Of a stretch of DNA of 64,000 nt, positions 44,526 to 53,401 are shown piece after piece. The notes under the pieces were generated by a model. It had not been told where the DNA came from. It saw only the letters and a list, made by a program, of their open reading frames with translations, and did not search any database. The stretch is from UBA685 sp049890115 (GTDB lineage Bacteria; Pseudomonadota; Alphaproteobacteria; Puniceispirillales; Puniceispirillaceae): contig JBMHCC010000034.1 in the NCBI GenBank assembly GCA_049890115.1, positions 56,261 to 120,260 on the forward strand. The letters run 5' to 3'. Within the stretch, counting starts at the first letter, position 1, and each line of letters begins with the position of its first letter. The position numbers were made by a program, and so were the translations under genes.

Positions 44526-46647
44526 ATTTCTGCAATTTGATAAGTTAAATCAGACCTTTGATGCGCTGGCGGCGTGGCACCAAAAACAGACAGGCTATGC
44601 TGTTCTTGATAGGGTGAAAATAAGCCGTCTTTCTGTCTTTTTGATGATTGTCACCATCATGCTGGCTGCGATTATCAATTATCAGATACGCCAATCACAA
44701 TATCAGGTATGGCAAGATAATAAGCCTATCTTTTTTCTGGAAGATACGCCGTTATTTTCGACCACTGATGCGAGTTATTTTCTGGGTTTAGCGCGCCAAT
44801 ATCAACAGACAGGCAATGTCAGAGATTTTGATGCAAAGCGTCTGACCCCTTATTACAAAGAATTAGCAGCAGACCAAGAGCCGCTTGATTCTGCCTTTGA
44901 TTTCCCGCTTTTATCTGTGCTGATTGCCAAGTTGTCACCAGATAGCAGCAGCCAATCTTTATTAAAAATAGGTAATGCGCTCATCCCGATTTTCGGATTT
45001 GTTATGGTGCTTGGCATTGTGCTTGCTTTTGGTGCCTCTGGCTTCTGGCTAGAAGGGGCAATGGCAGCTTCTGGTGCTGGCTTATCTTATGCTTTTTTGG
45101 TGCGCACATCGATAGGGCGCATTGATACAGATATCCTAAATCTAGGGTTCTTTTACGCTGTTTTGGGATTAACTATTTTTGCTGGCAGAGCGCAATCATG
45201 GCGCAGTGCTATCATCTGGACAGTTTTGGCAGGCTTGATGCTGAACTTGTTTTTCTGGTGGTATGAACAGGCCTTTATGGGCTGGGCCTTTACGGTCGGC
45301 CTGATTTGGTTGTCATTTATTGTCAGCCGTGATTGGCGCCGCCCATTGGTGCTTGCGGTGATATTTGCTTTGATCTCTGGCTTGGCATTTAAATCACTTG
45401 GTATTTTTGGATCAAATTATCTGAGTGATGAGGTGAGTACAGGGGCGCTGATTTTCCCACAAACATTTAACACAATCACAGAACTTCGTGTCGTGCCATT
45501 TTTAGATATTCTAGATAATCTAACAGGGACTGTTTGGCTTGGCATTTATGGTGTTGCAGGCTTGGTGTTATTTGGTTTGCGTCATCCTGTTCTGGCGGTG
45601 GTTTATGGTCCTGCTTCTGTGTTTGCGCTGGCGAATTTTCTAGTTGGTAATCGTGCTATTTTCTATTCAGCACCTATGATCTGGTTTGGTGTTGCCTTTT
45701 TGACGATGATTATCATCAGGCTGATATGGTCAAAGGCACCGGAAAAATGGCATCAATTTACCTATCACAGAGAGCTGCTTAGCGCTGGTGTGATAGTCAT
45801 CATGCTTGGCGTTCATGCGCTTTATGCGCCAACAGCTAAATTTGTGCCAAATGTGACTTTCCCAAAGGAAATTATGCGTGGCTTTGCGGCTATGAAAGGG
45901 AACTTACCTGCTGATAGTGTTATTGCAAGCTGGTGGGATTATGGCTATGCCTCTCAGTTCTTTAATGGTTATGCGACCTTGCATGATGGTGGTGCACAGA
46001 CAACACCTGTGACACATTATGTGGCACGTGCCTTGCTGGCACCAACACAAACAGAGGCTCATCATATTTTGCGCTTCCTAGCAGCTGATGGGTATGCTGG
46101 TATTCGGGCTAATAATCAATCTTATGAGGCGATAGAAAGCCGCCTTCGTGAAGGGCCTGTGAATGATGTGCCGCCGGTTTTTCTGGTTCTGACTGAACAG
46201 ATGGCAGGTTGGATAGGCTCTATCTCTACGCTTGGCTTGTGGGATACCCAAAAAGGGGAACCGATTCAACTAGCAGCAAGGCGCCCTGATTCCTTTTTAT
46301 TTTATGGCAAAAATAATTGTACAGCAGGTGCATCACCAACACAGATGATATGTAATAATCTGCCTGTTGATCTTGACAAAGGCACGATTGATAACAGACC
46401 TGTGCTACGTGCTATCACAAAATCAGTTGATGGTAATATTATGGCTGGCAGATTATTTAATGAAGATGCCACAGTCGCACTTCATCTTGCTGAACAAACA
46501 GGCGTGGGAAGTGAAGTGCTTTCCTTCCATGAACGTCTTGCCCAAACAACCTTCCATAAATTATATCATTTAGGGCAGGTCGATGATGAGCGCTTTGAAA
46601 TGGTTTATGATGATTTCCCTCATATGCGCATTTTCAGGCTGAAATAA
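44515..46647 (+). CDS. STT3/PglB-family oligosaccharyltransferase
   Basis: A 710-residue membrane enzyme that would transfer a lipid-linked glycan onto asparagine of exported proteins. About 13 helices (residues 40-430) precede a soluble C-terminal domain. All core features of the family are seen: an outer-loop Asp (D85 in STTDASYF), the DxD motif D204-T-D206, the TIxE-type glutamate E323 in NTITEL, R380 in GNRAIFYSAP, and the catalytic WWDYG at 473-477. Such enzymes are known in archaea, eukaryotes and epsilonproteobacteria and are uncommon in alphaproteobacteria. It overlaps the epimerase gene by 11 bases. The donor glycan is unknown. Confidence 0.88.
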   Translation: MISRFLQFDKLNQTFDALAAWHQKQTGYAVLDRVKISRLSVFLMIVTIMLAAIINYQIRQSQYQVWQDNKPIFFLEDTPLFSTTDASYFLGLARQYQQTGNVRDFDAKRLTPYYKELAADQEPLDSAFDFPLLSVLIAKLSPDSSSQSLLKIGNALIPIFGFVMVLGIVLAFGASGFWLEGAMAASGAGLSYAFLVRTSIGRIDTDILNLGFFYAVLGLTIFAGRAQSWRSAIIWTVLAGLMLNLFFWWYEQAFMGWAFTVGLIWLSFIVSRDWRRPLVLAVIFALISGLAFKSLGIFGSNYLSDEVSTGALIFPQTFNTITELRVVPFLDILDNLTGTVWLGIYGVAGLVLFGLRHPVLAVVYGPASVFALANFLVGNRAIFYSAPMIWFGVAFLTMIIIRLIWSKAPEKWHQFTYHRELLSAGVIVIMLGVHALYAPTAKFVPNVTFPKEIMRGFAAMKGNLPADSVIASWWDYGYASQFFNGYATLHDGGAQTTPVTHYVARALLAPTQTEAHHILRFLAADGYAGIRANNQSYEAIESRLREGPVNDVPPVFLVLTEQMAGWIGSISTLGLWDTQKGEPIQLAARRPDSFLFYGKNNCTAGASPTQMICNNLPVDLDKGTIDNRPVLRAITKSVDGNIMAGRLFNEDATVALHLAEQTGVGSEVLSFHERLAQTTFHKLYHLGQVDDERFEMVYDDFPHMRIFRLK

Positions 46648-46658
46648 GGGCATAACAG

Positions 46659-47768
46659 ATGGTTTTCATATCAGCAGACATGGTTGTGCCTGTTTTTATT
46701 TTTTCCAGCTTTATCATCAGTGCCGTGCTGGTGTCTCTGGTCGTTGCTAGCGCATCTTGGCATGGCAGATGGACATCTGATAGCGCGCAAGGCGTCCAGA
46801 AAATTCATCTAGCCAATGTGCCACGCATAGGCGGCCTTGCCATTATGATGGCCTTATCTTGCTGTGCCTTTCTGCTAGCGATGTTTCCAGCCATTGCGCC
46901 GCCGACAACCGGACAAGCTCTGATCATCATTCTGATTTGTGTTTTGCCAGCTTTTTTACTGGGTCTGGCAGAAGATATCACCAATAAGATAAAGCCATCT
47001 TTGCGCCTGCTAGCTTGTCTTGTCACAGGATTACTAGCATGGGTGTCAGGTGTTGAAATTGGTCTCGTAGAGATAGGCTTTATTGATCTGATGCTTGGCT
47101 ATGCGCCGCTATCTTTGCTGGCTTCGATGATTGTTGTGGCAGCATTATCAAATGCGATGAATATGCTAGATGGTTTAAATGGCCTGTCATCTGGCTATGC
47201 GATGATTGCCTTTTCGTTCTTTGCTTATTTGGCACTTGATAATGGCGTTTTGGATATTGGTATTATTTGCCTTGTGATGATAGCTGTTTTGGCTGGATTT
47301 TTTGTCTTTAACTGGCCATTTGGCAAGTTGTTTTTGGGTGATGGCGGTGCCTATATGATTGGTGGCATATTGGCGATCATTGCGATTATGCTGGCGCAGC
47401 GCACATCAGCTGTCACACAGGCGCTAACGCTGGTTATTCTGGCCTATCCTGCTTGGGAAATTCTGAGCTCAATGGTACGGCGTCTTATCCGCAGCTCGCC
47501 GCTCACCCAGCCAGATAATGATCACCTTCATACACGTCTTTATCATTGTCTAAAGCAACCTTATATGCCGGCATTTTGTGCCAATCTGGCAAATCCGCTG
47601 GCAGCAGTGATCCTTGTGGTTGATGCCTTTGTGATAATTGCGGTTATGATAGGGATTACACAGTATTTCGATCTGCCAAGCGGCAGTAAATTAGTGATTG
47701 TGATTTGTGAATTTATCCTTTACACCGCTAGCTTTATCATCCTAGGGCGGTTGACCAGAACCGACTAG
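46659..47768 (+). CDS. WecA/MraY-like polyprenyl-phosphate sugar-1-phosphate transferase
   Basis: A 369-residue membrane enzyme with about 10-11 helices. It shows GLAEDITNKIKPSLRL (103-118), NMLDGLNGLSSG (168-179), FNWPFGKLFLGDGG (217-230) and the cytoplasmic histidine motif DNDHLHTRLYH (287-297) of the polyprenyl-phosphate N-acetylhexosamine-1-phosphate transferases. It would start a lipid-linked glycan, the step needed to feed the oligosaccharyltransferase encoded 11 bases upstream. The aspartates of the usual DD pair appear as ED. Confidence 0.9.
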   Translation: MVFISADMVVPVFIFSSFIISAVLVSLVVASASWHGRWTSDSAQGVQKIHLANVPRIGGLAIMMALSCCAFLLAMFPAIAPPTTGQALIIILICVLPAFLLGLAEDITNKIKPSLRLLACLVTGLLAWVSGVEIGLVEIGFIDLMLGYAPLSLLASMIVVAALSNAMNMLDGLNGLSSGYAMIAFSFFAYLALDNGVLDIGIICLVMIAVLAGFFVFNWPFGKLFLGDGGAYMIGGILAIIAIMLAQRTSAVTQALTLVILAYPAWEILSSMVRRLIRSSPLTQPDNDHLHTRLYHCLKQPYMPAFCANLANPLAAVILVVDAFVIIAVMIGITQYFDLPSGSKLVIVICEFILYTASFIILGRLTRTD

Positions 47769-47799
47769 ATGTTGTGATTATGTCTGAAAAAGGTAAAGA

Positions 47800-49086
47800 G
47801 TGAAGATGCAAGCCAAAGAGATAGATTTTGCCAGTCTTTCATTCAGACAATTAGGGGCTCATTTCTATAATGATATGAAAGATGCTTTATCTGGCATGTC
47901 TGGATGGGAGCGCGGTTTTCATATCTTCTGGCTTCTTGGTCCGTTTATTTTACTGATTGAAAGAAGCCCAGCAGATGCTTGGGTTACCATTTTGGCAGTG
48001 GCATTTGCTGTTCGGGCATTTGTTAAAAAGGATGCCTCTTGGCTGCGGTTTTTCTGGGTCAAAGCTGCTTTTGCCTTTTGGGCGGTGACTATTATTGCTG
48101 GCGCTTTATCAGAGCTGCCCTTGATAGCAACAGGTGAGGCATTAATCTGGTTCCGTTTTCCATTATTTGCCATGGCAACTATTTTCTGGCTTGGAACAGA
48201 TAAAAGGCTGCTTTATGCGATGCTAATAGCAACCTTTTTCGGCCTTATCATCATGTGCGGCATCCTGACAGCAGAAATAGCAATAGAAGGCCAAAAAGGC
48301 GGCAGGCTGATGTGGCCTTATGGTGATTTGGTTCCTGGCAATTATGTCGCCAAAGTGGGGCTGCCAGTCTTTACCGTTATGGTGGCTTTGGCGGTATCTG
48401 TTAAAGGGCGCATCGCTGCTATTTCTGGTTTTATTGCGCTTGTGACAATGCTGATTTCTGTGATGACAGGCGAGCGCATTAACTTTTTAATCCGTGCTTG
48501 TGGCGGCATGCTAGCAGGCCTTGTCTGGAAACCAAAATGGTCGCGCTATCTAGGGCTTGTCTTTGTTGAGGTCATGGCTGTTGTTTTGGTGTTTCAAGCA
48601 ATGCCTGATATGGGTAACCGCTATTTAAATGCCTTTATTGATCAGCTGCCAACTGGGTCTCAATCATCTTATTATCTGACCATGAAGCCTGGGATAATGG
48701 CAGCACAAGAAGCCCCAATCTTGGGGATTGGCACAGGCAACATGCGTCATTTCTGTCTTGATATTGTGGGTGATACGCCAAAGTTGCAATGTCATCCACA
48801 TCCGCATAATTTTTATATCTAACTTGCTGCTGAAACAGGGATTATCGGCCTGATTTTTGGGACGATTTTTATGTGGTCCATTATTTGGTTCTGTTTCAGA
48901 ACCAGTTTCAAAAACCGTGATAATGTTGTGCTTGCCACTGCCTGGGTTATTCCCTTTGGTTTATTTTGGCCTATCACAAGTTCAGCTGATTTCTTCGGGC
49001 AATGGAATAATGTGTTTATGTGGAGCGCCGTTGCACTAGCACTTGCATCAACCAATTTGGTGTCAGATAAATCAGCGAAAGATTGA
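47800..49086 (+). pseudogene. O-antigen-ligase-like gene interrupted by an in-frame stop
   Basis: A 428-codon frame of a polytopic membrane protein (about 11 helices) of the O-antigen ligase/WaaL type. The stop TAA at 48820-48822 interrupts it at codon 341, just after the family motif HPHPHNFYI. In-frame reading resumes with LAAETGIIGLIFG, so the conserved HNxxLQxLAETGxxG block is split at the place where Gln (CAA) is expected. A single C-to-T change explains it, and no frameshift is needed. It may be a recent loss of function, a sequencing error or, less likely, read-through. It is the fourth gene of the glycan operon and starts with GTG. Confidence 0.82.
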
Positions 49087-49093
49087 TTGCTTG

Positions 49094-50104
49094 TTAGGCA
49101 AAGCCATCTGGATTTTGTGATTGCCAACGCCAGACATCTTGGCACATATCATCTATGGTTTTGTCTGCTTGCCACCCAAGCAATGATTGCGCTTTTTGAG
49201 AATCAGCCCAAAATTGTGGCAAGTCACCAGCACGGCGTGGGCATATTTGAAATGCGATTTCACGCCCGCTTGCTGTTTCAAAAGCTGTGATCATTTCCAT
49301 CACTGATACACCATTGCCGGTACCAAGATTCACCGCCTCAACACCATGATGAGTGGCAGCATAATGCAAGGCAGCAACATGACCCTTAGCTAAATCGGTG
49401 ACATGAATATAATCCCTGATACCTGTGCCATCTCTGGTATCATAATCATTGCCAAATACCTGAAGAGCCTGTCTTTTCCCGATTGCTACCTGAGCGATAT
49501 AGGGCATCAGATTATTCGGAATGCCGCTTGGATCTTCGCCAATTTGGCCTGATGAATGCGCCCCAACAGGGTTAAAATAACGAAGCAACATCGCTGATTT
49601 GTCAGATGAAGTATTTGCCCAATCTGAAATCAGATTCTCAATAAAATATTTGGTGCGCCCATAAGGGTTTACCGGCGCTAGCGGGTGATTTTCATCATAA
49701 GGCAGATAATGCGGCGTGCCATAAACGGTCGCAGAAGATGAAAAAACGATAATCTTGCAATCATGGCGATCCATTGCCTTGAGCAAAGCCACAGTGCCAC
49801 CAAAATTAGTATCATAATAATCAAGCGGGATTTGTTCTGATTCCCCAACCGCCTTTTTACCAGCAAAATGAATCACAGCCTCTGGTTTAAAATCAGCAAA
49901 AATCTGGTCAAGCGCAGATGCATCTAAAATACTTGCCTGTTCAGATGAAAATTGCCTGTTTGACAAAGCATGAACTTTATCAAGAACCGCAGGTGATGAA
50001 TTATCATAATTATCAATCACAAAGGCATCATGGCCATCCTCTAGGATATCAAGCAAAGTATGAGAGCCGATATATCCTGCCCCACCTGTTATCAAAACGC
50101 GCAT
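49094..50104 (-). CDS. galE: UDP-glucose 4-epimerase
   Basis: A 336-residue SDR with NAD loop GGAGYIGSH, the SSSATVYG strand, catalytic NPYGRTK and the RYFNPVGAH segment that mark GalE. It interconverts UDP-glucose and UDP-galactose for glycan synthesis. It converges on the interrupted ligase gene with a 7-base gap, so it closes the glycan locus on the opposite strand. Confidence 0.94.
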   Translation of the reverse strand: MRVLITGGAGYIGSHTLLDILEDGHDAFVIDNYDNSSPAVLDKVHALSNRQFSSEQASILDASALDQIFADFKPEAVIHFAGKKAVGESEQIPLDYYDTNFGGTVALLKAMDRHDCKIIVFSSSATVYGTPHYLPYDENHPLAPVNPYGRTKYFIENLISDWANTSSDKSAMLLRYFNPVGAHSSGQIGEDPSGIPNNLMPYIAQVAIGKRQALQVFGNDYDTRDGTGIRDYIHVTDLAKGHVAALHYAATHHGVEAVNLGTGNGVSVMEMITAFETASGREIAFQICPRRAGDLPQFWADSQKAQSLLGWQADKTIDDMCQDVWRWQSQNPDGFA

Positions 50105-50205
50105 TTTGCCATTTTCCTATATTAACACCAACCTTTTGTGCGCCAGCATAATCATGAGATGCCAAATCCGCCATATATTTTTTCAGATGATAAGATGCCA
50201 GATTG

Positions 50206-50259
50206 GTGAAAATATTTGACAAAATTTCATGCCCGTGAAAAAGTTTATCATATTTTCAT
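50206..50259. promoter_or_regulatory. Tandem 25-base operator-like repeats upstream of XRE-cupin gene
   Basis: Two direct copies, 50206-50230 and 50235-50259, agree at 19 of 25 bases. Both begin GTGAAAA and end TTTCAT, and each has its own dyad (TGAAA...TTTCA). They start 29 bases apart and lie 33-86 bases before the regulator gene, as expected for a self-controlled operator. Confidence 0.5.
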
Positions 50260-50291
50260 ATATCTGATGGACGCTATGGGAGGGGTATCAG

Positions 50292-50909
50292 ATGCTGAAA
50301 CAGCCATCAGCTTTGACTGATGATACCTTTGATGATGATATTGTGGCATTGCCAGATGGTGCATCTGATGCGCTTGGTGCTGATATTCGCGCCTTGCGTA
50401 AAGGTCGCGGCTTGACGCTGGAATCGCTGGCAGATCAGCTTGGTAAGTCTGTTGGCTTTTTGTCGCAAGTTGAGCGCGGCATCAGCACACCATCTTTGGA
50501 AGATTTGCGCGCTATTGCTGGCATTTTTGATATTCCTCTTTCGTTTTTCCTAAGTCCTCATTCATCATCGCCTGAAGAAGCTGGCCTGATTTTACGTGCC
50601 AGCGACAGGCGGATGATTGGTCAAGAAGGTGATTTGAGCGAAGAATTATTATCACCTGATTTATCAGGTGCGTTTGAGATGCTGCGCTCTTGTTTTGCTG
50701 CTCATGCCCGTTCAGCTGATATTGTCAGACGTCCGACAGAAGAATCAGGTTTTATTTTATCTGGCTGTTTTGAGTTATGCATTGATGGGACATGGCATCA
50801 CCTAGAGGCTGGCGATTCATTTCGTTTTAAAGAAGCTGCCATAGAGTGGCGCAATCCAGGCGATGAAGATTGCGAGATTTTATGGGTCATTGCCCCACCT
50901 GTTTATTAA
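50292..50909 (+). CDS. XRE-family regulator with cupin domain
   Basis: A 205-residue regulator with an N-terminal helix-turn-helix (about 28-88, RGLTLESLADQLGKSVGFLSQ) and a C-terminal small-molecule cupin (about 110-203). This family (PuuR-like) often controls amine or amino-acid catabolism. It sits 44 bases before the dimethylglycine/sarcosine dehydrogenase-like pair and may control these genes or the polyamine genes beyond. Two operator-like repeats lie upstream. Confidence 0.9.
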   Translation: MLKQPSALTDDTFDDDIVALPDGASDALGADIRALRKGRGLTLESLADQLGKSVGFLSQVERGISTPSLEDLRAIAGIFDIPLSFFLSPHSSSPEEAGLILRASDRRMIGQEGDLSEELLSPDLSGAFEMLRSCFAAHARSADIVRRPTEESGFILSGCFELCIDGTWHHLEAGDSFRFKEAAIEWRNPGDEDCEILWVIAPPVY

Positions 50910-50953
50910 CCTTTTAGATTCTGAATTTAGTTTGAAAACCAAGGGAGTATGTC

Positions 50954-53401
50954 ATGAGTGACAATGTTGAAAATCAAGGTCTGCCATCATCAGCGCGTGT
51001 TGTCATTATCGGCGGTGGTGCGGTTGGTGTCTCAGCGCTATATCATCTGGCTTTGGCTGGTTGGACAGATTGTGTGCTTGTTGAAAAGAATGAATTAACA
51101 TCTGGTTCAACATGGCATGCTGCTGGTAACTGCCCGAATTTCTCAGCGAATTGGGCTGTCATGAATATGCAAAATTATTCGACCAATTTATATCGCGAAT
51201 TGGCAGACAGAGTTGATTATCCGATGAATTACCATGTGTCTGGTTCTGTGCGTTTGGCACATTCTCATAACCGGATGATGGAATTTGAACATGTGTTGGA
51301 AATGGCACGCCACCGCGATATTGATATGCGGATGCTGTCATTATCAGAGCTGCAGGAGATTTATCCCTTTGTTGAAACGCATGATCTGGAAGGTGCTTTA
51401 TATGACCCGACAGATGGTGATATTGACCCAGCTCAGCTGACTCAGGCTTTGGCCAAAGGTGCCCGTGATTTAGGTGCAACCATTGTTCGTTTCTGCCCTG
51501 TCAGTGCGGTGCGCCGCGATGGCACAGAATGGGTCATCACCACTGAAAAAGGTGAGATTAGATGTGATTATGTGGTGAATGCGGCTGGCTATCGTGCTGG
51601 CGAGGTGGCCCAGATGTTTGGCCGTGATTTGCCAATCGTTTCAATGTCTCACCAATATCTTTTGACAGAGAACACCAAAGAGCTGGAAGACTATTCAGCG
51701 AAAACAGGTGGCAAGCTGCCAATTCTGCGTGATGTTGATTCTAGCTATTATCTGCGTCAGGAAAAATTTGGATTTAACCTTGGTCCTTATGAAGAAAATT
51801 GCCGCGCTCATTGGATTGATGCCAGTGACCCAATGCCAGCTGATTTCTCATTCCAGCTTTGGCAGGAAGATATTGACCGTATTTCATGGCATATTGAAGA
51901 TGCGATGGCTCGTGTGCCATTGCTAGGTGAAGCTGGCATGAGCAATGTGATTAATGGCCCTATTCCTTATGCGCCAGATGGTCATCCTCTGATTGGTCCT
52001 ATGCCAGGTGTGAAAGGCGCATTTGAAGCTTGTGTCTTTACCTTTGGTATCGCCCAGGCTGGCGGTGCTGGTAAGGTGCTAGCTGAATGGGTCACTGAAG
52101 GCACAACAGAATGGGATATGTGGTCATGTGACCCACGCCGTTTCACAGGCTTTGCTGATGAGCCTTATGCCATTGCCAAAGGTATGGAAGTTTATGGTCA
52201 TGAATATGCCATGCATTACCCACAGCATGAATGGCCAGCAGGTCGTGATAAAAAATGTTCAACCATCCATGACAGAATGCTAGCTGATGGCGGTGTTATG
52301 GGCGCTTATAATGGCTGGGAGCGTGCTAATTGGTTTGCCAAGCAAGGTGATGATACCTCTGAGGAAGCCACACATACATGGTCACGCAGCGGTCCATGGG
52401 AAGTGCGCATCAAAGAAGAAGTCGAAGCTGTTAGAGATTCTGTTGGCGTTTTGAATCTGGTTGGTTTCTCACGCTATAATCTAGATGGTGAAGGTGCAGC
52501 TGATTGGCTATCTCAGCAAATCACTGGCAAATTGCCAGCTGCTGGTCGCATGGGTCTTGGCTATTATTGTGATGCCCAAGGGCGGATCGTAACAGAAACA
52601 TCAATCATGCGTCATTCTGAAAATCATTTCACATTGATTACAGCAGCTGTGGCACAATGGCATGATTTTGACTGGCTATCTGCTACTTTGCCAGAAGGTG
52701 TGAGCCTGACAGATCATACAGATGATTATTCAACCCTGATCATTAGCGGTCCAGAATCACGCACCCTATTAAGCGGTATGACAGATGGTGATTTGGATAA
52801 AGCGTGGCTGTCACATCAGCCAGCTATGGTTGCTGGTGCTAAGGCAGCGATTGCACGTGTTAGCTTTGCTGGTGAGCTAGGCTGGGAAGTGCATTGTCTA
52901 AATGATGATTTGCCAGCTATTTATGATGCGGTTATCGCTGGCGGTGCCAAGCCATTTGGCATGTATGCGCTGAATTCTATGCGCATTGAAAAGGGCTATC
53001 GTGCATGGAAACAAGATCTGTCAACAGATTACACAGCCATTCAGGCAGGCCTTGGTCGTTTCATTGATTTTGACAAAGGTGACTTTGTTGGCCGTGATGC
53101 GCTATTGGCTGAAAAACAGGCTGGTGCTGACAAGGTCTTCACAATTCTGACACTTGAAGATCATGATTATGATGCGCCTTATATGTCGCCAGTTCGCATG
53201 GGTGATGAGATTGTTGGTGAGATCACAAGCTGTGCGATGGGTTATCGTTCTGGCAAGCTGGTTGCATTAGCGATGGTGAAACCAGAGGCAGCCATTGCTG
53301 GGACTGAGGTCACTGTTGGTATCTTTGGCGCACATGTGAAAGCCACAAGCCAAGGTTCATCAGCGATTTGGGATCCAAAGAATGAAAGGCTAAGAGCATG
53401 A
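50954..53401 (+). CDS. FAD-dependent dimethylglycine/sarcosine dehydrogenase-like protein, paralog A
   Basis: An 815-residue protein with an N-terminal DAO-type FAD domain (GGGAVG near 20-25), an FAO_M linker and a C-terminal GcvT-like folate domain (about 430-815). The TWHAAG motif with H55, where mitochondrial dimethylglycine dehydrogenase carries covalent FAD, is present but is followed by an unusual NCPNFSANW. In the folate domain the acidic residue expected as Asp is E548, in RIVTETSI. It overlaps paralog B by 4 bp (ATGA). Family members demethylate N-methyl amines and pass the carbon to THF. Its substrate, and whether it makes methylene-THF itself, are uncertain. Confidence 0.87.
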   Translation: MSDNVENQGLPSSARVVIIGGGAVGVSALYHLALAGWTDCVLVEKNELTSGSTWHAAGNCPNFSANWAVMNMQNYSTNLYRELADRVDYPMNYHVSGSVRLAHSHNRMMEFEHVLEMARHRDIDMRMLSLSELQEIYPFVETHDLEGALYDPTDGDIDPAQLTQALAKGARDLGATIVRFCPVSAVRRDGTEWVITTEKGEIRCDYVVNAAGYRAGEVAQMFGRDLPIVSMSHQYLLTENTKELEDYSAKTGGKLPILRDVDSSYYLRQEKFGFNLGPYEENCRAHWIDASDPMPADFSFQLWQEDIDRISWHIEDAMARVPLLGEAGMSNVINGPIPYAPDGHPLIGPMPGVKGAFEACVFTFGIAQAGGAGKVLAEWVTEGTTEWDMWSCDPRRFTGFADEPYAIAKGMEVYGHEYAMHYPQHEWPAGRDKKCSTIHDRMLADGGVMGAYNGWERANWFAKQGDDTSEEATHTWSRSGPWEVRIKEEVEAVRDSVGVLNLVGFSRYNLDGEGAADWLSQQITGKLPAAGRMGLGYYCDAQGRIVTETSIMRHSENHFTLITAAVAQWHDFDWLSATLPEGVSLTDHTDDYSTLIISGPESRTLLSGMTDGDLDKAWLSHQPAMVAGAKAAIARVSFAGELGWEVHCLNDDLPAIYDAVIAGGAKPFGMYALNSMRIEKGYRAWKQDLSTDYTAIQAGLGRFIDFDKGDFVGRDALLAEKQAGADKVFTILTLEDHDYDAPYMSPVRMGDEIVGEITSCAMGYRSGKLVALAMVKPEAAIAGTEVTVGIFGAHVKATSQGSSAIWDPKNERLRA

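Noticed and set aside
50216..50244. A TTGACA box at 50216 as a sigma-70 promoter for the XRE-cupin gene.
   Set aside because: No -10-like hexamer lies 16-18 bases downstream; the match falls within the operator-like repeat instead.
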